A stretch of DNA of 33,052 bases from an uncultured Clostridia bacterium (GCA_947629855.1 CANRFI010000008.1:1-33052), one strand, 5' to 3'; shown: positions 17,171 through 25,858, counted from the first letter of the stretch. The notes: generated by a model from the sequence alone, not told the origin. Program-made: numbers and translations.

Positions 17171-18866
17171 TTATTCCTTTTCTATTTTTTCTAAATTGTC
17201 TTGTCTTTTAATTTTATTAGTTGTTGTTTTTATTAATGGTTCTTGTGTTAAGAAAATTCCTTTAATTGCTTTATATCGTGGCATAGATTTATTAATTTCT
17301 TTTATTTTTTCATTAATCACTTTATAAATGTTTTCTTTTCCTTTTACCTTATATGTATCTTCAACAATTTCTTTGTTGTAAACTAATTTAGCAAATATTT
17401 TAATATCATTTTTATCTTTTGACATTTGTTTTCCAAATACAAAAGATTCTTCTATTCCTTCAATTCTATTAATTAAATTTTCCATTTCCTCTGGATAAAT
17501 GTTTTTACCATTTTTCAAAACTATTACACTTTTCTTTCTTCCACAAATAAAGATATAGCCCTCTTCATCAATTTTTGCAAGATCTCCTGTATATAACCAT
17601 CCATCTACAAGTACTTTTTTAGTTTCTTGCCTGTTTTCAAAATATCCAAGCATTACATTTGGTCCTTTTACAACAAGTTCTCCAACGCCTTCTTTATTTG
17701 TATTAACTACTTTAGCTTTTACACTAGGAACGGTTTTTCCAATAGAACCTACTTTATAATATTTTTTTGTTCCGAATAGCAACTACTGGTGATGTTTCTG
17801 TTAATCCATATCCTTGTACTAAGTTAAGTCCTATTAATCTAAATTTTTCCTCTATTCCTTTTTCTAAACTTGCTGCTCCACTAATCATTAGTTTTACATT
17901 TCCACCTAGTAAATTATGGATTTCTTTAAATACTTTTTTCTTCTCTTCCATACTAGAATTTTTATACTGTTCTTCTTTGTATAAAATATCTTCTAGTTTT
18001 CCTTCTTTTTCTATTTGTTTTCTAATAATTTTGAATAGTCTTTCATAAATTGCTGGTACTGATGCCATTACAGAAACTTTATATTCTTTCATATTTTCTG
18101 GTATGTGTCTAATTCCATCACAAAATACTGTTTTAGCTCCTCTGTATAATGAAAATAGAAAGCCAACAGTGCATTCAAATACATGATGTAAAGGTAAGAA
18201 AGATAAAAATACATCTTTTTCATTTACATCTAAAATAGATGCAATGTCCATCAAATTTGAACATATATTTTTATGTGATAATGCTACTATTTTAGATGCT
18301 GATGTTGTTCCTGATGTAAATAACATAATGCTCATTTTTTCATTATCAATTTTCGCATCTAAAAATTCTCTGTTTCCTTGTTTAATTAGCTTTTTTCCTG
18401 TTTTGATTAATTCTTTTTCTGAGTAATTACCTTTCGTATGCTCTTTTAAATCCATAGATATTAGATGTTTTAATTTTCCTATTCCTTCATTTTTTATTTT
18501 TTCTAATATTTTTTCGTATTTTTGAGAGTAAAATATTGCCTCTACTTCTGAACGTTTTATTAAGCTTTTTAATTCATTTTCTGGCAATGATTTGTCTAAA
18601 GGAACTACAATTCCAGTTCCACAAACAATTGCCAAATAAGCAATTTCCCATTCATATCTGTTTTCAGATATAATAGCAATTCTTTTTCCCTTTAAATCCA
18701 TATTTATTAATGCTGTACCTAATGCATCTATCATTTGTCTTGTTTCTTTATGAGTTATAGTTTTGTAAGTTCCATCCTCTTTTTTTATTTGATATGCTAT
18801 CCTATTTCCATATTTCTCGCCTGATTTTTTTAACATATCTTTTAAATTTTTAATTTTTTTATCCAT
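17171..18866 (-). CDS. AMP-forming long-chain acyl-CoA (or acyl-ACP) synthetase (read through one CGG +1 site)
   Basis: 564 residues after rejoining. Activates a fatty acid with ATP to an acyl-adenylate, then to a thioester. Motifs in order: phosphate loop MLFTSGTTSASKIVALSHKN, LPLHHVFE, GYGLTETSPVV, then after the shift YTGDLAKIDEEGYIFICGRKK (hinge) and VLKNGKNIYPEEME. At CGG (17772-17774) SPVVAI is followed by Gly365-TKKYYKVGSIGKTVPS, with the conserved VGSIGK. The start is the ATG at 18866 after AAGGAAG; an upstream in-frame ATG has no such site. It heads the FAS operon, so it probably feeds exogenous or recycled fatty acids into lipid synthesis. A palindromic operator lies just upstream. 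Confidence 0.92.
17772..17774 (-). other. CGG +1 recoding site in the acyl-CoA synthetase gene (Gly365)
   Basis: Context ATT CGG A. Skipping C gives GGA ACA AAA AAA TAT and leads into KVGSIGKTVP; zero frame reaches TAA six codons later. Confidence 0.9.
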
Positions 18867-18926
18867 ATGTGCACTTCCTTTATTTACTTTTACATTTATA
18901 GCATAAATTAATAAAAATAGCATTAG

Positions 18927-18940
18927 ACTGAAAGGTCAGT
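18927..18940. promoter_or_regulatory. Palindromic operator between the FAS operon and the DUF368 gene
   Basis: ACTGA-AAGG-TCAGT, a perfect 5-bp inverted repeat in the 121-base divergent region. On the plus side it abuts TATAAT (18940-18945). On the minus side it sits just upstream of an extended -10 (TGC-TATAAA, 18895-18902). The placement could let one repressor control both directions. The shape resembles sites of TetR-family fatty-acid regulators, but no regulator gene is in the window. Confidence 0.45.
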
Positions 18941-18987
18941 ATAATGTTTCATTTTTTTCATATAGTTTAAAGAGGTGAAAATTACAA

Positions 18988-19789
18988 ATGCATTTTTTAT
19001 TTAATTGTTTTAAAGGGATTGCAATTGGCTCAGGTGCTATACTTCCTGGTATTAGCAGTGGTGTATTTTGTGTGATTTTTGGAATTTATGAAAAACTTTT
19101 AGATAGTGTTTTAAATTTTACAAAGGATATTAAAAATAATTTGAAGTTTTTAATGCCTATTTTAATTGGAGTTGTTTTTGGTTTTTTTGTTTTTGGAAAG
19201 TTTTTAAACTATTGTTTATTTACGTTTCCAATACAAACAAAATCTATTTTTATAGGTTTTATTTTAGGTAGTATTCCTATACTTATAAAAGAAGCAAATA
19301 AAAAAGAAAAATTTAAATTTTCAAATTTAATATTTTTCTTTTTTAGTCTTGCAATTGGAATTGCTTCTATCTTTTTCGAAAATGTTTTTAGTATTTCAAT
19401 ATCTGAGCATTATAATACTTTTTATTTAATTTTGTGTGGCTTTCTTATGTCTTGTGGAATTATTATTCCAGGTGTTAGTAGTACAGTAATTTTAATGCTT
19501 TTAGGAATTTATAGTACTTATTTGAATTCTATTTCTACTTTATATTTTCCAGTGCTTATTCCTATTGCATTTGGAGTTTGTATTCGGTTCTTTATGTTTA
19601 ATGAAATTAACCAAGTATCTATTAGATTTTTATTATTCACCTACTTTTTATTGTATAATAGGTTTTACTATTGGCTCTGTTTTTGTACTAATGCCAAATT
19701 TTACCTCAATTTATGATGTTTTGCTAGGTATAGTTTGTTGTTTTTTTGGATTTTATCTTTCTTTTTTATTAGAAAATTCTTCTTTGTAA
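18988..19789 (+). CDS. DUF368 / PopT-like undecaprenyl-phosphate translocase (read through one CGG +1 site)
   Basis: 266 residues after rejoining, normal for DUF368, with about eight membrane segments. N-terminal GIAIGSGAILPGISSGVF and the internal repeat GIIIPGVSSTVILMLLGIY are the signature of the family. Members (PopT) were recently shown to recycle undecaprenyl phosphate across the membrane. This is the only plus-strand gene with a recoding site: CGG (19585-19587) after PIAFGVCI; skipping C gives Gly200-SLCLMKLTKYLLDFYYSPTF and a normal C-terminus. In zero frame a stop follows 43 codons later. Start: ATG at 18988 with AGAGGTG about 10 bases upstream. Confidence 0.9.
19585..19587 (+). other. 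CGG +1 recoding site in the DUF368 gene (Gly200)
   Basis: Context ATT CGG T. Skipping C gives GGT TCT TTA and restores the transmembrane C-terminal part. It shows that the pattern follows the coding strand and not the chromosome strand. Confidence 0.85.
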
Positions 19790-19795
19790 TTTTGT

Positions 19796-19824
19796 TTGAC
19801 AAGGTTTAGTTTTTGTTGTATAAT
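19796..19824 (+). promoter_or_regulatory. Consensus sigma-A promoter with no gene behind it
   Basis: TTGACA (19796-19801), exactly 17 bases, TATAAT (19819-19824). Both hexamers are perfect. The predicted start near 19831 leads into a ~90-base stretch with no ORF that ends in a terminator. Confidence 0.85.
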
Positions 19825-19830
19825 TTTTAC

Positions 19831-19915
19831 AATAACAATTTATTTGTTATATCTCCTTTTAAGCATTCGAGGAGAAAAAGAGCTACACTTTACTTTTTGG
19901 TGTAGCTCTTTTTTA
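19831..19915 (+). ncRNA. Candidate small RNA, about 85 bases, three hairpins
   Basis: Bounded by a consensus promoter and a strong terminator. Hairpin 1: ATAACAA (19832-19838) with TTGTTAT (19844-19850). Hairpin 2: TCTCCT (19852-19857) with AGGAGA (19870-19875), 12-base loop. Hairpin 3 is the terminator. Hairpin 2 pairs an anti-Shine-Dalgarno-like CTCCT with a Shine-Dalgarno-like AGGAG, but no start codon follows. No family is recognised. Alternative: a short leader cut off by a terminator, but the gene downstream is on the other strand. Confidence 0.7.
19876..19915 (+). terminator. Terminator of the small RNA, probably shared with the GLUG gene
   Basis: Stem AAAAGAGCTACAC (19876-19888) with GTGTAGCTCTTTT (19900-19912), 13 bp, followed by T. 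On the minus strand the same stem follows the GLUG gene stop (19936) and also ends in T, so it can work both ways. Confidence 0.85.
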
Positions 19916-19935
19916 TTACTAACTAGTAGAATATT

Positions 19936-21845
19936 CTATTCTTCTTCAAAATTTATTGTTGGTAGTTTTTCTCCTTCTTTTAGAACCCATCCATCTGCTT
20001 CTGTTAGGTTTTCATTTATTAATGTGTATAATTCTTCTATGTCTTCGATTGCTCGACATCCTTCTATTTCTGCTCCTTCTTTATCCTGTACTGCTCTTTC
20101 ACATATTGTTGATAAATATGCACAGTCCACAAACTCCTTACCTGATCCACCAGATATACCACCAGCATTATATCCACCGTCCTTCAGCTCTCTTAGGAAG
20201 ATCTCCAATGCTATAGCATTTATTAATTGTTCCACTATTAGAACCAACTATTCCTCCGATGTATGTAAATTTTCCCTCTATATTTCCAAGATTGTAACAA
20301 TGTGAAATTGTGGCTGCTGAATTAGTTATTTCTCCTGCAATGCCACCTACTGTGTAACCACCTAACGCCCCATCAAGATTAATATTTCCCGTATTATAAC
20401 AATGTTTAATTGTTCCGCTGCCTATTTTTGCACCTACTATTCCTCCAAGCCTACCATCACCTGCTATCATCCCTGTATTTTTACAATGACTTATTTCTAT
20501 TTCATCGCCATAAATATCCCATCCATCTCCAGTTATACCTCCTACATATCCACTTCCTTTTATATTACCATCATTACTACAATTTGTAACCTTAATATTC
20601 CCACGAGGATAAGATAAGATTCCTGCAGCTGAACTACTCGTACTTGTAATATTTCCATAATTATGACAATTATCTATATTTTCACCTTTTGTATTAATTA
20701 ATCTTCCAATTATTCCACTTGCATGCCCACCGTTTGCATTTACATTTCCATAATTAATACACTTTTTCATAGTAATATATCCATTACCAACAGAACTTCC
20801 CACGATACCTGCAACATCTCCTCCACCAGTCAAATCAACATAATTTATACAATCTGAAACTTCTAAATTAGTACAATAATAAGTTACATAACCAATTATT
20901 CCACCGTACAGAACCACTACTACTTATTTTTCCATTAACAATACATCCTGATAAACTAACATTACCAAAAGTATTATTAATAATACCTCCTTCACAACCC
21001 GCTCCAAATATATTTACGTTTTCCATATTTAAGTTTTTTATAGTAGAATCAATAACTGTTTTAAAAAATCCTTCTCCATACAAATTTTTAATCTTATAGT
21101 TTTGTCCATCAAAAGTACCTTTAAATCCAAGTGTACTAGGTCCCATATCTTCTCCTATTGGAATAAAGCCTTTTCCTGTTGTCAACTCTACTATTAATGA
21201 TTCAGTTGTTCCATTTTGATTAATATCACCTATTTCCATAAAATTTTCTTTGTCTGGGTCTATATATGAATTTCTAGATGTAAAACTTAAATCTGTTTCT
21301 AATTTAAATATTTTTTCAGAATATATGTCTGAATTTGCTTTTATATATTCTGGCTTAGTCCTTTGTGATAAAATTACTAAATCTTCTATACTTTGGATTC
21401 TATATGGGTTTTCTTCAGTTCCACTACCTGCTATGTCTTCTGGTGTTTCATCAATTGTTTTATTAGGTGCTTCTTCTATAGTTCCTGTGTTTGATACATC
21501 ATAAGATCTTCCTGTGTCAAGATATTTTACTATAAATGGACCTTCTCCTGTTACTTCTACCTTTCTATGAGATGCATTTGCTTTCATTTCGTTATCTAGT
21601 TCTTCTCTTGTAAATGATGCTTTATCTTTTAGACCTAATAATGATAGATTTATTAATTCCTTTTCTTCTTCCATTTTTGTGTTTTCATTAGATTTATTGG
21701 CTTGAGTTAAAATTCCATTTTCTCCTGTTAAGGTTGCTATACTTATTGCTGCTAAAATTAAAAGTACAATTATTGTTATAACTAATGCAATTAAAGTTAT
21801 ACCATTTGTTCTTTCTGTTTTTTGGTTTGTCCTTATTTTTCCCAT
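19936..21845 (-). CDS. Pilin-leader surface protein with GLUG repeats (read through two CGG +1 sites)
   Basis: 635 residues after two rejoinings. The N-terminus has a prepilin-like leader: a charged stretch, Gly15, then the hydrophobic helix ITLIALVITIIVLLILAA, with Ala in place of the usual Glu at +5. The middle region (about 115-300) carries the IQSIEDLVILSQ motif that often precedes GLUG repeats. Residues about 280-600 hold many repeats of the type CYNTGNI-G---GGIVG, which mark GLUG domains of surface and adhesin-like proteins. Joins: SSSGSV + Gly314-GIIGYVTYYC at CGG 20904-20906, and KRAEG + Gly556-GYNAGGISGGSG at CGG 20177-20179. Start: ATG at 21845 with AAAGGAA. Function is probably extracellular binding; ligand unknown. 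Confidence 0.82.
20177..20179 (-). other. CGG +1 recoding site in the GLUG gene (Gly556)
   Basis: Context GGA CGG T. Skipping C gives GGT GGA TAT AAT and continues 80 residues; zero frame stops four codons on. Homology support here is weaker than in the enzymes because the region is repeat-like. Confidence 0.75.
20904..20906 (-). other. CGG +1 recoding site in the GLUG gene (Gly314)
   Basis: Context GTA CGG T. Skipping C gives GSVGGIIGYV, a regular GLUG-repeat unit matching GGIVG elsewhere in the same protein. Confidence 0.85.
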
Positions 21846-22004
21846 TTTTTCTTTTCCTTTCTTTTGTTTATTTTTTGTTCATATGCTAATTATGTAATGT
21901 TTGTATTATATGTTTATATTCTAATTTTAACATAGACTATTTTTCTTTTCAATATTGTTATCAAAATGTAATATATTTGTAATATTTTCTAGTAAAAAAA
22001 CAGA

Positions 22005-22084
22005 CGGGGATTTTTGACAATTATTTTTACAACTCTATATAAACTTTTTAAATATAAAGTTTGTAAAAATTATCAAAAATCTCC
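22005..22084 (-). terminator. Long imperfect terminator hairpin after the U32 gene
   Basis: About 25 bp of imperfect pairing (22005-22032 with 22058-22084), with a small inner AAACTTT/AAAGTTT stem, starts 14 bases after the stop codon at 22099. On the minus strand it is followed by GTTTTTTTAC. Nothing else is seen in the 253-base gap up to the GLUG gene. Confidence 0.65.
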
Positions 22085-22098
22085 ATCCATATTGATAA

Positions 22099-23328
22099 CT
22101 ATTTCTTTCTTCTTAATATCCAACCCTCTTTACATTCAATTGGTAATTGCATTTTAACTTTTTGTCCTTTTACTCCTGGACTAATAGCATCTATCTTTTC
22201 ATCTGTTTCTATATCCCATAAGTTTTCTATTTTAAATTCATATGGTTTAATTTTATATGGTATAATAATTTCTAGTGTGTCTCCTACATTTAATTTATTC
22301 TTAATTTCAATTATTGATTTTTCTTTATTATATTCTAATACTTTTCCACCGAATTCATAATTTTCATTATATTGCCTTCCACCATATTCTTGAATGTCTT
22401 TATTTTTCCTGTCATTAAAATAGAATGTAGTTAGTCCTCTTGTTTTTACTTTTTCTAATTCGTTTAAATATTTTGTATAATCATAATTTTTAGAATCTTT
22501 TTTATAATCATCAATTGCTGTACGATATGCATTAATTACACTTGCTATATAATATTCTGTTTTTAATCTGCCTTCTATTTTTAGGCTATCTATTCCCATT
22601 TCAATTATTTCTGGTAATTCCTTAATTAGGCATAAATCTTTAGAAGAAAATATACTTGTTCCATACTCACTTGTTTCAATTGGCATAAATTCACCTGGGT
22701 TATTTTTTTCTTCAGCATATAAATTATATGACCATCTACAACTTTGTGCACAATCTCCAAGGTTTGCACTTCTGCAAGATAAAAAATCGCTTAAGAAGCA
22801 TCTTCCAGAAAATGCAAAACAAATTGCACCGTGTATAAAAATTTCTACTTCTAAATCTTCTGGCTTGTTTTTCATAATATATTTTAATTGTTCTTTATTT
22901 ATTTCTCTTGCCATAATTACTCTTTTAGCTCCATTTTTATACCAAAAATTACAATCCTGCAAACTAATTACATTTGCTTGTGTGCTTACATTAATTGGTA
23001 CTGATGGTGCATATTGTTTCAATGTTTCTATTACTCCTACATCTGCTGCAATTATTCCATCTGGTTTTAGCTTTTCTAATTTTTTAGCCATAGCTATAAT
23101 TTCTTCGTATTTTTCATCCCAAGCAAATATATTTAAGGTTACATACACTTTTTTATTTATTTTATGTGCATATTTTATTGTTTTTTCTAAATCATTTCCT
23201 TCCATATCGGCTCTTGCTCTAAGTGATAAAGATGATGTGCCACAATAAATAGCATCTGCTCCATATAAAAATGCTGTTTTTGCTTTTTCAAATGATCCTG
23301 CTGGTGCCAACAATTCGATTTCTTTCAT
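22099..23328 (-). CDS. trhP: U32 family protein, TrhP/YegQ type tRNA hydroxylation protein
   Basis: 409 residues. U32 proteins of this type (TrhP, formerly called peptidases) are needed for prephenate-dependent hydroxylation of wobble uridine 34 (ho5U) in tRNA. Visible: N-terminal LLAPAGSFEKAKTAFLYGADAIYCG, the four-cysteine block GRCFLSDFLSC and NLGDCAQSCRW that could hold an iron-sulfur cluster, and EGRLKTEYYIASVINAYR. C-terminal beta-barrel domain with VLEYNKEKSIIEIKNKLNVGD. In B. subtilis trhP genes sit next to trmR; here trmR is 2 kb away on the same strand. Start: ATG at 23328, ribosome-binding AAGGAG. Three CGG trinucleotides are out of frame. Confidence is high for U32, moderate for TrhP. 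Confidence 0.85.
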   Translation of the reverse strand: MKEIELLAPAGSFEKAKTAFLYGADAIYCGTSSLSLRARADMEGNDLEKTIKYAHKINKKVYVTLNIFAWDEKYEEIIAMAKKLEKLKPDGIIAADVGVIETLKQYAPSVPINVSTQANVISLQDCNFWYKNGAKRVIMAREINKEQLKYIMKNKPEDLEVEIFIHGAICFAFSGRCFLSDFLSCRSANLGDCAQSCRWSYNLYAEEKNNPGEFMPIETSEYGTSIFSSKDLCLIKELPEIIEMGIDSLKIEGRLKTEYYIASVINAYRTAIDDYKKDSKNYDYTKYLNELEKVKTRGLTTFYFNDRKNKDIQEYGGRQYNENYEFGGKVLEYNKEKSIIEIKNKLNVGDTLEIIIPYKIKPYEFKIENLWDIETDEKIDAISPGVKGQKVKMQLPIECKEGWILRRKK

Positions 23329-23359
23329 ATTTATTGCTCCTTAATTTATTTATTATTCT

Positions 23360-23388
23360 ATTATATAAGCGTTTTTCAATATTGTCAA
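23360..23388 (-). promoter_or_regulatory. Consensus promoter of the U32 gene
   Basis: On the minus strand TTGACA (23383-23388), 17 bases, TATAAT (23360-23365); both hexamers perfect. It lies about 32 bases before the start codon. Confidence 0.85.
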
Positions 23389-23398
23389 TTGCTTGTTA

Positions 23399-23428
23399 TT
23401 GACTTTTCCCTCAAAATTATAATATAAT
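23399..23428 (+). promoter_or_regulatory. Promoter of the RelA/SpoT-like gene
   Basis: TTGACT (23399-23404), 18 bases, TATAAT (23423-23428), about 34 bases before the ATG. Back-to-back with the U32 promoter; the two -35 hexamers are only ten bases apart. Confidence 0.75.
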
Positions 23429-23461
23429 AAACATAAAGTTTAACTAATAGGAGGCTAAATA

Positions 23462-25216
23462 ATGCCAGATAATGAATTTAAAGATAGTTTAAAAGTACAA
23501 GAAATACAAAGGAAATTGCAAAAAGAAGGAATCTCTTTACTAAATCAATACGAAGAAAGTAATTCTTTTGAAAGTAGAGAATTCTTATGCTACTTAACAT
23601 CTGCAATTTATTTAACTACAAAAAGATTATTTCCTCAATTGAATATATACATTCCATTTAGAACTAAAAGTGATATTAGTTATATTAAAAATATAAAAAA
23701 GGAATTTCCAAAAGCTATTATGGAATCAGAAGATTTAACTGAAGATTTAGATCTTTCTTCACTTCAAAAAGACATTTCTGGGATTAGAATTGTTTTAGAT
23801 GATATTAACGATTCGCGTCCTGCAAAAGGTGAATCTGCACAAATATTAAATGATTCTGATATTCAAAAATTGTCTCCTTTTTATAAAGAAAATCCCCGTG
23901 ATGTTAGTTGTATTGAATTTATCAAAGAAGTAGAGCACTACTTATATTCTCCAATAAAAAGTAGTAAAGAATACTATAGACTAAAAAGAGATTTATTAAG
24001 TAAAATATTAGAATCAACTCCAAAAGAGTTTACACAAGAAAGAATGCCTCAAGTACCTTTTAAAAAGCTTTATGAAGATACGTGTTATCAATATAATTAC
24101 TTCCAGGGTATTGATGAATTTCCTCCTATTACTTCAGCAGATGAACTAGAACTATCAGAACTTCTAGATGATTATCGTTCACGTTCAAATGATCAATATC
24201 ACTTTGAAATTTTAAGAAAAGTTATTCCTATTATTTTAGATGATCCCTTAATAAAAAATGCTTTGAAAGTATCTCCAAGATTTGAAAAAGAATCTAAAAA
24301 ACCAAATGCTTTTCAATCTCTTTATTATGTTCTTGAATCACCATTTGGTCCAATTGAATTACAGGCGCAATCAAACAAAGCTTATTACGCTGCAACAAAA
24401 GGTAGTGCTTATCACAGTGGTATGAATGGAAAAACTGTTAATATAAAACATCTCTTCGAATTGGTAGATCCAAATGATGAAAATGATATTTCATATTATT
24501 TAGATAAACTTGATAGTACTTCTGCAGATGCTCTAGTTTCTTCTTATGAATTACCTGAATTTGATACAGAAGCAGAAAGACAAAAATTTTTTACTACACC
24601 AGAGGGCATTAAATATTTAAACTCTGAAAAATGTCGTGAAATGATGACTCACATTCAGATGAAAAAGCAAATTCAGCTTCTTTCTTCTACTAATAATTCT
24701 GATGAATTATATGATAGGACAGGAAATATAGATCTTGAAAAATTACAAAAGCGAATAGATGCTGGAGAAAAAATTAATGTTTCTACTATGGATACAAATG
24801 AGTATTTATTTTCTACTGCATTGTCTTTGTCTCCATATATGAATGTATGTAGCTCTGGTCATACTTCTACAACAACTGCTACAATACATCATAAAAAATT
24901 AATTGGCGAATTTGCAGAAGTATTGAGAAAAAAAGATTCTAATACTTGTTTACGTGAGATACTAATTAGAAGATTAGAAAAATTAATCGAAAATAAAGAA
25001 TTTGCTGAAGAAGTTGCTTCTAGCCAATATGTTAACAATTCTATAAAAGATATGGTTAAAATGGCAAAAAAACATGAAAAGATTTCTTCAAAATTACCAA
25101 GAGATATTTCTAGAAAAAACATTTTAAACTATGCAGAAAAATTAAAAAAGAAATTAGATAAAAGGTCAAATAACTCTAAAAATACTAAAAATCCAGATAG
25201 CGAATTAAGTTTATAA
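23462..25216 (+). CDS. Divergent RelA/SpoT-type nucleotidyltransferase-like protein
   Basis: 584 residues, soluble. Not a standard family member, but two blocks look like the (p)ppGpp synthetase fold. Block 1: PFRTKSDISYIKNIKKEF (65-82) and KDISGIRIVLDD (103-114), matching the R-K-S...D-x-x-(A/G)-(I/V)-R-(I/V) start of RelA/SpoT, with Asp104 at the metal-binding position. Block 2: KKPNAFQSLYYVLESPFGPIELQAQS (279-304) and AATKGSAYHSG (310-320), matching KPNGYQSLH...G..IEVQIRT and AE-G-AAH, with Glu299 at the second catalytic position. Between them is an insert of ~165 residues; after them a ~260-residue helical, lysine-rich C-terminus. No HD hydrolase or TGS domain. Possibly an alarmone or other pyrophosphotransferase; this is inference. 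Start: ATG with AGGAGG. No CGG. Confidence 0.6.
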   Translation: MPDNEFKDSLKVQEIQRKLQKEGISLLNQYEESNSFESREFLCYLTSAIYLTTKRLFPQLNIYIPFRTKSDISYIKNIKKEFPKAIMESEDLTEDLDLSSLQKDISGIRIVLDDINDSRPAKGESAQILNDSDIQKLSPFYKENPRDVSCIEFIKEVEHYLYSPIKSSKEYYRLKRDLLSKILESTPKEFTQERMPQVPFKKLYEDTCYQYNYFQGIDEFPPITSADELELSELLDDYRSRSNDQYHFEILRKVIPIILDDPLIKNALKVSPRFEKESKKPNAFQSLYYVLESPFGPIELQAQSNKAYYAATKGSAYHSGMNGKTVNIKHLFELVDPNDENDISYYLDKLDSTSADALVSSYELPEFDTEAERQKFFTTPEGIKYLNSEKCREMMTHIQMKKQIQLLSSTNNSDELYDRTGNIDLEKLQKRIDAGEKINVSTMDTNEYLFSTALSLSPYMNVCSSGHTSTTTATIHHKKLIGEFAEVLRKKDSNTCLREILIRRLEKLIENKEFAEEVASSQYVNNSIKDMVKMAKKHEKISSKLPRDISRKNILNYAEKLKKKLDKRSNNSKNTKNPDSELSL

Positions 25217-25231
25217 AAATGTGTTAATATA

Positions 25232-25270
25232 AAATTAGGACAGGTATAAATTTTATACCTGCCTTAATTT
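25232..25270. terminator. Bidirectional terminator between the RelA/SpoT-like gene and trmR
   Basis: A near-palindrome around CAGGTATAAATTTTATACCTG with ~17 paired positions and a short loop; T runs follow on the plus strand and, less clearly, on the minus strand. It ends two convergent genes (stops at 25216 and 25271). Confidence 0.75.
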
Positions 25271-25858
25271 TTATTTTATTTTGCTTACTGCTAATCCATC
25301 TCCAATTTCTAAAATTTCTGTATCTAAATTTGGATTTTCACTTGCTTCTTTTATATATTCTCTTAGGTTTCTTACTGCTGTTCGTTGTTTATGTTTGTTG
25401 TAGTCACTCATTACATATCCTTTATATAAAATGTTATCAGCAAAAATAATTCCATTTTTATTTATTAATCTTAATGCTTGTTCTAAGAAAAATGGATATT
25501 TTCCTTTTGCCGCATCTATAAATACTGCATCATATTTTCCTTCTAATTTTGGCAATATTTCTAGGGCATCTCCTTCATATATGTTTATCTTATCTGCTAC
25601 ACCAACTTTTTTTATGTTTTCTTTGGCTTGTTTTACTCTATCAGGTTCTCTTTCAATAGTATCAATTTTTCCACCTTCTTCTAAAAATAGAGTAAAACAC
25701 ATTGCTGAATATCCCACCGCAGTTCCAATTTCTAGTATTTTTTTTGGTTTTATTTCCCTCAAATATTTTTCCATTACTTCTAATGTTTCATCCATAATAA
25801 TTGGTATGTGTTCTTCTAATGCTTTGTTTTTGATTTTTTCTAATTCTTCTTTATTCAT
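25271..25858 (-). CDS. trmR: tRNA 5-hydroxyuridine methyltransferase TrmR (YrrM-like O-methyltransferase)
   Basis: 195 residues, class I SAM-dependent methyltransferase. Motif I ILEIGTAVGYSA (about 41-52), IDTIEREPDR (motif II), and FIDAAKGKYPFFLEQALRLI with FADNILYKG, closely matching the TrmR/YrrM branch of the catechol-O-methyltransferase-like family. TrmR converts ho5U34 to mo5U34 in tRNAs, following TrhP. Downstream of typA and possibly cotranscribed (54 bases apart). Start: ATG at 25858 with TGAGGTC. CGG trinucleotides are out of frame (GCG GCA, GCG GTG). Confidence 0.87.
   Translation of the reverse strand: MNKEELEKIKNKALEEHIPIIMDETLEVMEKYLREIKPKKILEIGTAVGYSAMCFTLFLEEGGKIDTIEREPDRVKQAKENIKKVGVADKINIYEGDALEILPKLEGKYDAVFIDAAKGKYPFFLEQALRLINKNGIIFADNILYKGYVMSDYNKHKQRTAVRNLREYIKEASENPNLDTEILEIGDGLAVSKIK

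Noticed and set aside
19796..20305. Plus-strand ORF of ~169 codons beginning in the small-RNA promoter region
   Set aside because: It lies antisense to the GLUG gene, has low-complexity serine/isoleucine composition, and spans a promoter and a strong terminator. It is a shadow of the real gene.
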